Of a stretch of 5,185 nucleotides of DNA, positions 1-5,185 are shown piece by piece. The position numbers and the translations under genes were made by a program. The stretch comes from Deltaproteobacteria bacterium. GTDB lineage: Bacteria; Desulfobacterota; Anaeroferrophillalia; Anaeroferrophillales; Tharpellaceae. Below the pieces are notes generated by a model. It did not search any database. It was not told where the DNA came from and saw only the letters and a list, made by a program, of their open reading frames with translations. Each line of letters begins with the position of its first letter. Within the stretch, counting starts at the first letter, position 1. Location: positions 1-5,185 of the forward strand of contig DAOVTG010000187.1 of assembly GCA_030633185.1 (NCBI GenBank). Direction: 5' to 3'.

Positions 1-1
1 A

Positions 2-241
2 GTTATAAATAATCTGGTGTTCGATCTCTATTTCGCAGAGGAGATGAAAGCAAAGCAATGTTATATCACCGATAGAGTCAGTGAAGTGCTTAAACCTTTT
101 AAGGAAGATGACTCTGATGATTTCAAGCGTGAGTATATCGATAAATTTACTATATTTTGCCATCATGATCGAAATGTCTATCGAGGTCTGCTGCATAGCG
201 GCGATGTGAAGATGGTTGCGATAATCTGCGGGGATAAATGA
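2..241 (+). CDS. C-terminal tail of a probable Eco57I/type IIG-like DNA methyltransferase or restriction protein (5' partial)
   Basis: The frame is open from the window edge, so a GTG at 17 is most likely an internal codon and only the last 79 residues are visible. The tail begins VINNLVFDLYFAEEMKAK and continues with YITDRVSEVLKPF. The pattern N-x-L-V-[FY]-[DE]-L-Y-F-x-E-E-[ML] near a C terminus is, from memory of the family, typical of large adenine-specific methyltransferase/restriction proteins of the Eco57I class, where it follows the TaqI-like specificity region. No catalytic motif (such as NPPY) lies in the visible part, so the assignment rests on this tail and on the defence-like neighbour. 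The gene ends with two consecutive in-frame TGA codons (239-244), 13 nt before the ATPase start, so the two are probably one operon. The function is inferred. It could instead be another protein of a modification or defence cluster. Confidence 0.6.
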   Translation, partial: VINNLVFDLYFAEEMKAKQCYITDRVSEVLKPFKEDDSDDFKREYIDKFTIFCHHDRNVYRGLLHSGDVKMVAIICGDK

Positions 242-262
242 TGAGAGGAGATAAATGATGAG
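229..262 (+). repeat. 17-bp near-tandem duplication at the gene junction
   Basis: The 13-mer gataaatgatgag occurs at 233-245 and again at 250-262, with a period of 17 bp. Two further bases upstream in each unit (gg at 230-231 and 247-248) also match, so the unit is about 15/17 identical. The first copy carries the TGA stop of the upstream gene and the second carries the ATG start of the ATPase gene. The second unit also contributes the gagg/ggag of the ribosome-binding site. With one unit removed, the ATG would overlap the upstream stop as ATGA, the usual arrangement for translational coupling. Confidence 0.75.
246..250 (+). promoter_or_regulatory. Ribosome-binding site of the ATPase gene
   Basis: AGGAG lies 4 nt before the ATG at 255 and 7 nt before a second in-frame ATG at 258. 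The second spacing is closer to optimal, so translation may really start at 258, one residue shorter. The site lies inside the duplicated junction. Confidence 0.6.
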
Positions 263-1646
263 TGACGAAAGGCTGTTAACTTTCTCTGTATTCGAGTCCA
301 CTCCGGAATATGGCACGAATCTGAAAATTGATTCGATAAAATTTACCAATTATAGATTTTTTAATGGTGAATTTGAGTTGTTGGTTAATGGTGAAAATCT
401 GCTGATTTACGGGGAGAACGGCAGTGGTAAAAGTACTGTTTATAAGGCGTTGGAGTTGCTGACTCAGAATCAGTTTTCCGATTTTGATAATAACCTGAAT
501 ATTTTTGCCCGGGAGGGTGAAAACTCGGTCGTAGAATTTGGTTTTACCAATAGTCAGGAGTTGATTATAACTTCTGATCTGGAGAGGATGCCGGATCATA
601 TCGCCTCCTTAAAAGGGCTTTCGGTATTCAAACCGATGCTTGATTACAAGAGAATGTTGCGGGTTCACTATGATTCAGAGATAAACGGAGATAAGATAAA
701 TCTCTACTCCATGTTTAGAAAATTGTTGAGTGATTATCCGATTGAATTGGAAGATGAGAGCAAGGTGAAACTTTCAACCATAAAAGATTTTAATTTCTAT
801 TTTGACTCTCTCGAGAAGGTTTTGAAAAATGATTTCTTGAAGCCGATTAACGCTTTTTTAGATAAGTATTTTCAATCTGATATCTTTATTGAAAAATTTG
901 TCTTCTGGACTGAAATTGATGAAAAAAGTTCAATGCCTAACCCCATAATCAATCTGTTGATTGATTATGGCGATCATTTAATCGATAAGTATCACACCTT
1001 TCTCAACGAAGCCCGGCTCTCGGCTCTTGCAATCTCCATCTATATGGTTGCGGTAAAAAATCTTTTTGCCTCATTAGAGACAGAAGGTTTAAAAATTCTG
1101 GCCCTTGATGATCTGCTTATCAGTCTGGATATGAGTCATCGTTTGAGACTGCTGGAGATATTAAAAAATGAGTTTTCCGACTTTCAAATTTTCTTTTTTA
1201 CGCACGACAAAGCGCTTTATGAGCTCTATAAAGAGAAGCTGAATTGGAAAAAATATGAATTTTATCTTGATGATCACGATGAAATTCCGGGTCTAATCTT
1301 AAAACAGGGTAGATCAGAGATTGAACGGGCAAAAATGTTCTATGCCCAAAAAGAGTACGAGGCTTGCGCCTTAATGTTGAGAAAAGGGTTTGAGAAAACT
1401 TTGAAATCATATTTAACCCCGTCTGAACAGCGCAATCAAAATTATGAAGAACTGAATCTTGCAGGAATGATTGCACGAGCTCTATCGAAGAGTAGTGGCG
1501 AAGCTGAAAATATTCTTCGACAATTAAATTCTGAAAGACGGCATATATTCAACCCATTATGTCATGTCGATCCTAAAACTATCCATTCGGATGAATTAAA
1601 AAACGCAATCAGTGATATGGAAAAATTAAAGGATTTGATTCGGTGA
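255..1646 (+). CDS. Compact AAA/ABC-type ATPase with a C-terminal HEPN-like (PrrC/RloC-like) domain, probable defence effector
   Basis: The protein has 463 residues. Visible ATPase motifs, in order, are Walker A GENGSGKST (53-61), a divergent ABC signature LNEARLSALAISI (250-262), Walker B ILALDD (281-286), D-loop LDMSHR (291-296) and H-switch FFFTHD (313-318, His317). This is the layout of RecF/SMC-like AAA ATPases. The stretch between Walker A and the signature is only about 190 residues and shows no long coiled coil or CxxC zinc hook, so the protein is far smaller than RloC or Rad50. From about 353 onward a helical domain follows: R-x3-E at Arg376/Glu380 in LMLRKGFEK, then ERRHIFNPLCH ending at His437. 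R-x3-E...H is the pattern of the proposed active-site residues of the anticodon nuclease PrrC, a HEPN RNase. The R-to-H spacing (R429 to H437) is longer than the canonical Rx4-6H, so RNase activity is an inference. There is no signal peptide or membrane segment. The gene is AT-rich (about 34% GC in sampled lines) compared with selB downstream, which suggests transfer together with the modification-like gene upstream. Confidence 0.8.
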   Translation: MMSDERLLTFSVFESTPEYGTNLKIDSIKFTNYRFFNGEFELLVNGENLLIYGENGSGKSTVYKALELLTQNQFSDFDNNLNIFAREGENSVVEFGFTNSQELIITSDLERMPDHIASLKGLSVFKPMLDYKRMLRVHYDSEINGDKINLYSMFRKLLSDYPIELEDESKVKLSTIKDFNFYFDSLEKVLKNDFLKPINAFLDKYFQSDIFIEKFVFWTEIDEKSSMPNPIINLLIDYGDHLIDKYHTFLNEARLSALAISIYMVAVKNLFASLETEGLKILALDDLLISLDMSHRLRLLEILKNEFSDFQIFFFTHDKALYELYKEKLNWKKYEFYLDDHDEIPGLILKQGRSEIERAKMFYAQKEYEACALMLRKGFEKTLKSYLTPSEQRNQNYEELNLAGMIARALSKSSGEAENILRQLNSERRHIFNPLCHVDPKTIHSDELKNAISDMEKLKDLIR

Positions 1647-1670
1647 ACAACCTGAGCTTATTTGACGATT

Positions 1671-1675
1671 GAGGA
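1671..1675 (+). promoter_or_regulatory. Ribosome-binding site of selB
   Basis: GAGGA is followed by only 3 nt before the ATG at 1679, a short but workable spacing. No better start lies nearby, and the protein from this ATG begins exactly as SelB/EF-Tu-like factors do, with GTAGHVDHGKTT close to the N terminus. The site sits in a 32-bp gap after the ATPase stop, with no convincing promoter in between. Confidence 0.5.
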
Positions 1676-1678
1676 AAA

Positions 1679-3592
1679 ATGGCGGAAAAACATATTATTC
1701 TAGGGACTGCAGGGCATGTAGATCATGGTAAAACAACCCTGGTTAAAGCCCTGACCGGAACCGATACCGATCGGCTGGCGGAAGAGAAGAAACGCGGCAT
1801 TACGATAGAGTTGGGTTTTGCCCATTTAACTCTGCCCAGTGGCCAGATGGTCGGGGTCATTGATGTTCCCGGTCATGAGCGTTTTATCAAAAACATGGTG
1901 GCCGGGGCCGGGGGGATAGATCTGGTATTATTGTTGGTGGCGGCTGATGAGGGAGTCATGCCGCAAACTCGGGAGCATTTTGATGTTTGTCGTCTTTTAG
2001 GGGTCGAACGCGGCCTGGTAGTAATCAGTAAAAGTGATACCGTCGATGAAGATCTTCTTGAATTGGTAACTGAAGAGGTCGCCGAACTGGTAGCCGGGAG
2101 TTTTCTTGAAGAGGCTCCGGTAATTCCGGTTTCAGCGACCACCGGGGCAGGTCTTGACGATCTCTTGGCAGCTCTTGATGAGTTGGCGGCAACGGTTGTT
2201 GAAAGGCCCGATTCCGGAGCCTTTCGGCTGCCGGTTGATCGGGCTTTTGTGATCAAGGGTTTTGGTACCGTGGTTACCGGAACCGTGCTTTCCGGATCTT
2301 TGGGGATGGGTGATGCGGTGACTCTGGCCCCTTCCGGTTTGGAGAGTCGGGTTCGTAGTCTGCAGGCCTACGGAGAAGAGCGAGAGCAAGTTTTTGCCGG
2401 GGAACGGGCCGCCATCAATCTCCAAGGCCTGGAAAAATCGGAGATTGAGCGCGGTGAAATTCTGGCTCGGCCGGAAACCGTGCTGCCGACCTCGATGGCC
2501 GATGTTTTCTATACCCACCTCTCTTCGGCAACTTCACCATTGCCAGCTCGCAGCAAAATATTGGTGCATAGTGGTACTGCGGCATTGATGGGAACCGTCG
2601 TGATGCTTAATGGTATGGAACTGGAACCCGGAAGCAGCGCTTTTGTTCAGGTTCGTTTCGAAAAACCTACCATCATAATGTATGGGGATCGGATCGTAAT
2701 GCGTAGCTTTGCCCGGCGTGAGACGATTGGCGGCGGTTTGGTGATAAATCCTTGTCCGGCTAAACATCGTCTTAAAGAATATGCTGTTCTGTTGCCTGAT
2801 CTTGAACGTCTGCGGGCCAATAAAGCCGGTGATGTGGTTGCTGTTTTAGTGAAACAGGCCGGTGTTGCCGGATTGCGACTGGTCGATCTTAAGGCTTTTC
2901 TTAATTTCTCCGGCAAAGCACTGGCCAAAGTAGTCGATGAACTTCTGGCTCAGCGTGAGATTGTCCGCTTTGATAACGAACGTCAGCTTTTTATAGCGGG
3001 CGTAATTTTCGAAGATCTGGCCGAGAAAATTGTGGCTATGGTGATCGATTATCACCAGCGTGAACCTTTGCGTGAAGGGATGGTCAAGGAAGAGGTCAGG
3101 TCACGTTTCGGACTTTCAGCGCCTCTTTTTCATGCTCTTTTACAGCGTTTGGTGAAAAGTGTAAAACTTGTGGTCGACAGAGATTTACTGAGAACCCCTG
3201 ATCACCGGATCCGGCTCGCGGTTGACACTGACAAGATCAAGGCCGGGCTGGTAACGCTTTATAAAAAAGCGGGACTCAGTTTTCCCGACTATAGTTCTCT
3301 GGGCAAAAAGTTCGTGGCTGAAGAGGAAGATATTAAGTTGTTGATGACCATTCTCGTCAAGGAAGGTACCCTTTTAAAGATTCGGGACGGGATTTTTATT
3401 ACTCCCGATCACTACGAGAGGATGCGTTCGGAAGTTGTGACTTTTCTAAAAGAGAACGGAACCATGACGACCCAGGAGTTCAAAGCCAAAATCCAGCTGA
3501 GCCGTAAATACATAATTCCCCTCTTCGAGTATCTCGACCAGCGCAAGGTTACAGCCCGCAAAGGTGAAGCCCGTATTCTTCTGCAGGGTTAG
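1679..3592 (+). CDS. selB: Selenocysteine-specific translation elongation factor SelB
   Basis: SelB is a cytoplasmic GTPase that brings Sec-tRNA(Sec) to the ribosome at UGA codons marked by a SECIS RNA hairpin. The protein has 637 residues, within the family's normal range. GTPase motifs: G1 GHVDHGKT (12-19), G2 region RGITIELGF (39-47), G3 DVPGH (62-66), G4 SKSD (117-120) and G5 SATTG (152-156). G4 has Ser where many translational GTPases have Asn (NKxD). EF-Tu-like beta-barrel domains follow at about 180-360 (including FVIKGFGTVVTGTVLSG from 190). Winged-helix repeats fill about 370-637, with REPLREGMVKEEVRSRFG (461-478) and the C-terminal LSRKYIIPLFEYLDQRKVTARKGE region (607-630), which in known SelB proteins forms the SECIS-binding domain. 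No frameshift or missing part is seen. selA, which often sits directly upstream of selB, is not here; the ATPase gene occupies that place. selC is not in the window. Confidence 0.97.
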   Translation: MAEKHIILGTAGHVDHGKTTLVKALTGTDTDRLAEEKKRGITIELGFAHLTLPSGQMVGVIDVPGHERFIKNMVAGAGGIDLVLLLVAADEGVMPQTREHFDVCRLLGVERGLVVISKSDTVDEDLLELVTEEVAELVAGSFLEEAPVIPVSATTGAGLDDLLAALDELAATVVERPDSGAFRLPVDRAFVIKGFGTVVTGTVLSGSLGMGDAVTLAPSGLESRVRSLQAYGEEREQVFAGERAAINLQGLEKSEIERGEILARPETVLPTSMADVFYTHLSSATSPLPARSKILVHSGTAALMGTVVMLNGMELEPGSSAFVQVRFEKPTIIMYGDRIVMRSFARRETIGGGLVINPCPAKHRLKEYAVLLPDLERLRANKAGDVVAVLVKQAGVAGLRLVDLKAFLNFSGKALAKVVDELLAQREIVRFDNERQLFIAGVIFEDLAEKIVAMVIDYHQREPLREGMVKEEVRSRFGLSAPLFHALLQRLVKSVKLVVDRDLLRTPDHRIRLAVDTDKIKAGLVTLYKKAGLSFPDYSSLGKKFVAEEEDIKLLMTILVKEGTLLKIRDGIFITPDHYERMRSEVVTFLKENGTMTTQEFKAKIQLSRKYIIPLFEYLDQRKVTARKGEARILLQG

Positions 3593-3610
3593 TGGCTCAT
3601 AATTAAATTA

Positions 3611-3627
3611 ACATCAATCCTTGATGT
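3611..3627. other. Small perfect hairpin downstream of selB
   Basis: ACATCAA, a 3-nt loop TCC and TTGATGT form a perfect 7-bp stem 18 nt after the selB stop. No T-run follows (tattcgt), so it is not a standard intrinsic terminator. Its right arm is shared with the left end of the larger palindromic element and could pair either locally or with CATCAA at 3770-3775. Confidence 0.5.
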
Positions 3628-3775
3628 ATTCGTAAAAAGTCACGGGATGGCTAAGTAAAAATTTCGATAGACAAGATGTTGTGGTTTGCCAGGAGCGAGA
3701 CCATACATGTAGTATGTCGAGTGTCTGGCAAACCACAACAACGCAGGATATCGGAACTTTTTACGACGCCATCAA
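3621..3775. repeat. Nested palindromic (REP/MITE-like) intergenic element, about 155 bp
   Basis: The outer terminal inverted repeats are 3621-3640 and 3756-3775, matching at 17 of 20 positions: TTGATG pairs with CATCAA, and CGTAAAAAGT pairs perfectly with ACTTTTTACG. Inside is a perfect 16-bp inverted repeat, TGTTGTGGTTTGCCAG (3677-3692) with CTGGCAAACCACAACA (3725-3740). At the centre, CATAC (3702-3706) pairs with GTATG (3712-3716) around a 5-nt loop. A further partial pairing of tttcgata (3662-3669) with tatcggaa (3749-3756) would extend the structure. There is no coding capacity for a transposase, so it would be a non-autonomous element or a structural repeat. The end sequences look like those of repeats scattered through Desulfobacterota genomes; that is recollection, not a search result. 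It lies between the convergent genes selB and GAF and fills most of the 179-bp gap. CATCAAT occurs directly at 3612-3618 and 3770-3776, a possible insertion-site trace. Confidence 0.75.
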
Positions 3776-4764
3776 TTCTTTGGGGGATGTAGATCTTTGT
3801 GTAGTTGATGGTTTTCGATAGTCGTTGCGGCCAACTGGGAGATAGTTTTTAAGGTGTTCAGCTCCTGCTCATCGATGATGGTGTTGAAGTCGATATTGAC
3901 GACATTCAGAAGGCCGTAGCTTTTGTATGGTGTATAGAGCGGAAATGAGGCGATTGAGTTAATCTGGTAATGAGCATCCTGTAGAATGAGCTGGTCGTTG
4001 CGGCCCAGATCCGTTTCTAAAAAAACCTCCTTTGTCGAGCTGACTTTTTCTATATACGGGGTTTTGTTGTGATCCCGAAAATAAAGAGATTTAAGACATT
4101 CATCCTTTAAGCCCCATTCAACCTCGGTCGTCAACTTTCCCTCACCGTTGTAGAGCAGGATAGAGCCAACCTCGGCATGCATTATCTTTAAAGCCATTCC
4201 CATCAAGGTCGCCAGTACCGGTTCCAGCGATTTGCTGCCGACCATAGTTCCCATTTCGTTAATCAAATCCAGGTAAGCAGCTTGCTCCTCCTTGGTGTTG
4301 CGCATTTCGCAGTAGATGGTAGTTCGAACCAAGGCGGTGGTAAAATGGTTCAGAAGAAAGCGCAGTGAGATTGTGTTTTCATCCATATTTTCCGGGAACT
4401 CATGGAAAACTATGGCGGCGGCGGTTTCCTGCTCATGGGTCAGTTTCTGAGCCCAGTACATGTCAAAACGCCCACCGAACCAGAGGAGGGGGGTTGGGAA
4501 CGGCAGAGGCTCATTACCGAAAAGCGCCGTAAAAGGGGCCTCTTCTTCTTCGAAAACAATTTCATTCCAGTAAGAAGTTTCGACCTTGGTTGAGTAGTCG
4601 AGGCTGTAGCAACGACTCTCGTTGTTGAAAAGGAAGCAGGAGAACTGGTTGATTCCGAAGAGTTTGTTCAAATACTCTCCGAGAGCGGCGTAGAGTTCTT
4701 CCATTTCCATAGCTAGGTGGATTGCAAGTATGGCCTGAACCAGATTTTCCGGTAGAGGGATCAT
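3772..4764 (-). CDS. GAF-domain sensory protein without an output domain
   Basis: The protein has 330 residues. A clear GAF domain covers about 165-320: AEVGSILLYNGEGKL (197-211), the core strand IASFPLYTPYKSYGLLNVVNI region (271-291) and the closing helix with TLKTISQLAATTIEN (304-318). Residues 1-150 look like a degenerate first GAF (LYAALGEYLNKLFGINQFSCFLF at 24-46), joined by a helical linker (145-170). GAF domains bind small ligands such as cyclic nucleotides or haem, or mediate dimerisation. The ligand cannot be told here. No histidine kinase, GGDEF, HD or helix-turn-helix domain is present, so it probably signals through a partner. The ATG at 4764 follows an AAGGAG site with 5-nt spacing. 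The gene lies 26 nt after the HDOD gene, so they are likely co-transcribed and may work together. The TGA stop (3772-3774) lies within the right end of the palindromic repeat, so the last residues (HPPKN) may have been set by that insertion. Confidence 0.85.
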   Translation of the reverse strand: MIPLPENLVQAILAIHLAMEMEELYAALGEYLNKLFGINQFSCFLFNNESRCYSLDYSTKVETSYWNEIVFEEEEAPFTALFGNEPLPFPTPLLWFGGRFDMYWAQKLTHEQETAAAIVFHEFPENMDENTISLRFLLNHFTTALVRTTIYCEMRNTKEEQAAYLDLINEMGTMVGSKSLEPVLATLMGMALKIMHAEVGSILLYNGEGKLTTEVEWGLKDECLKSLYFRDHNKTPYIEKVSSTKEVFLETDLGRNDQLILQDAHYQINSIASFPLYTPYKSYGLLNVVNIDFNTIIDEQELNTLKTISQLAATTIENHQLHKDLHPPKN

Positions 4765-4769
4765 GGATG

Positions 4770-4774
4770 CTCCT
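4770..4774 (-). promoter_or_regulatory. Ribosome-binding site of the GAF gene
   Basis: On the minus strand AAAAAGGAG is followed by 5 nt (catcc) and then the ATG at 4764. This strong, well-spaced site lies in the 26-nt gap after the HDOD stop and fixes the start of the GAF protein. Confidence 0.7.
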
Positions 4775-4790
4775 TTTTATGAGTTCATCA

Positions 4791-5185
4791 TTATATGCTA
4801 TCCAGCATAGAGACAACATTTTCGGCGAGTTTTCTGATTTTTTCTTCCTCATGCGTTGGCCACTGCGGGTCAAGTCCGAGTCTTTGCAGGCGTCTGATGA
4901 AGGTCTCGGGATTGTTTTCCGGTTTTTCCTTTTCCAAGGCAAAGCCAAACTGGTTGCTGATCGAGTCAGCTAAGGAGACGGCCAGGGTTTCACGCGGTGC
5001 ATAGGTACTGATTTCGGGTTGGTGATGATAGTGTACGGTTTCAACCAAATTTCTCGGCAGTTTCCATTTGTCGAGAAGGATACTCCCGATTTCACCGTGA
5101 GTAAACCCCAAAAGTTCCTTTTCGACATCTATAAGCTCTTTATCTTCTTGAATCAGGGTGATAAAATTGTCAGCCTGTTTCTGAG
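4791..5185 (-). CDS. HDOD-domain signalling protein, C-terminal part (5' partial)
   Basis: The frame stays open to the window edge on the minus strand, with codons readable from 5183, giving 130 visible residues. The TTG at 5111 is an internal Leu in KELLGFTHGEIG, not a start. The HDOD hallmarks are visible: LLGFTHGEIGSILLDKW with KLPRN following, the helix ending VHYHHQPE, then LAVSLADSISNQFGF. HDOD domains are HD-related helical domains that usually lack a full metal-dependent phosphohydrolase site and act as regulatory or interaction modules in signal transduction and motility control. The visible His residues are those conserved in the family. The last 45 residues or so form a charged tail (EKEKPENNPETFIRR, then HEEEKIRKLAENVVSML). 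It is followed at 26 nt by the GAF gene, probably in the same operon. HDOD and GAF domains also occur fused in other proteins, so this may be a split version of that pair. Domains N-terminal to HDOD cannot be seen. Confidence 0.85.
   Translation of the reverse strand, partial: QKQADNFITLIQEDKELIDVEKELLGFTHGEIGSILLDKWKLPRNLVETVHYHHQPEISTYAPRETLAVSLADSISNQFGFALEKEKPENNPETFIRRLQRLGLDPQWPTHEEEKIRKLAENVVSMLDSI

Noticed and set aside
239..244. In-frame TGA codons near selB as possible selenocysteine sites
   Set aside because: The upstream gene ends in two consecutive TGAs, and the ATPase stop is followed by another stop within three codons. Neither shows a coding extension or a SECIS-like hairpin.
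276..599. Minus-strand open frame opposite the ATPase N terminus
   Set aside because: It is antisense to the Walker A region, and its composition reflects the AT-rich opposite strand.
1635..1663. TTGATT with a 17-nt spacer to TTATTT before selB as a promoter
   Set aside because: The -10 candidate matches the consensus poorly and the region is AT-rich, so such matches are expected by chance.
1873..2518. Minus-strand open frames of about 127-128 codons inside selB
   Set aside because: They lie antisense to a well-conserved gene, with low-complexity Ser/Arg/Thr-rich translations and no recognisable motifs. They are shadow frames.
3677..3740. The 16-bp stem as an intrinsic terminator
   Set aside because: The stem is strong, but neither strand has a T-run directly after it, and the loop is long with its own hairpin. 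It fits a repeat element better.
4562..4973. Open frames overlapping the HDOD/GAF junction on both strands
   Set aside because: They overlap clear HDOD and GAF coding sequence in other frames and show no family features.

Overview
The window appears to come from a bacterium of the Desulfobacterota (former Deltaproteobacteria) type. This is an inference. It rests on the style of the SelB protein, on the HDOD/GAF signalling genes, and on a palindromic repeat whose ends (CGTAAAAAGT...ACTTTTTACG, flanked by TTGATG/CATCAA) look familiar from that group. No rRNA, tRNA or other decisive taxonomic marker is present.

Layout: (1) Positions 2-241 (+) hold the last 79 codons of a gene that starts upstream. 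They resemble the C-terminal tail of an Eco57I/type IIG-like adenine methyltransferase or restriction enzyme. (2) Positions 255-1646 (+) encode a compact ABC/SMC-type AAA ATPase. Its C-terminal domain carries an R-x3-E...H pattern like that of the HEPN anticodon nucleases PrrC and RloC. (3) Positions 1679-3592 (+) encode a full-length selenocysteine-specific elongation factor, SelB. (4) Positions 3593-3771 are intergenic and almost filled by a nested palindromic element of about 155 bp (3621-3775). (5) On the minus strand and convergent with selB, a two-gene unit reads from the right edge inward: the C-terminal part of an HDOD protein (4791 to beyond 5185), then a GAF protein (3772-4764).

The left block (1 and 2) is AT-rich: four sampled 60-nt lines of the ATPase gene give about 34% GC. 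Sampled lines of selB and the GAF gene give about 49-52%. Together with the gene content, this suggests that a horizontally acquired defence module was placed directly upstream of selB, on the same strand and only 32 bp away. A plausible reading is that a modification/restriction protein and an ATPase-controlled RNase-like effector act as one antiphage unit; this is a hypothesis. selB serves selenoprotein synthesis. The HDOD/GAF pair is a separate signalling unit with no visible catalytic output domain.

The most interesting items are the ATPase-HEPN-like protein beside a modification-type gene, the 17-bp near-tandem duplication at their junction, and the nested palindromic repeat whose right end supplies the stop codon of the GAF gene.
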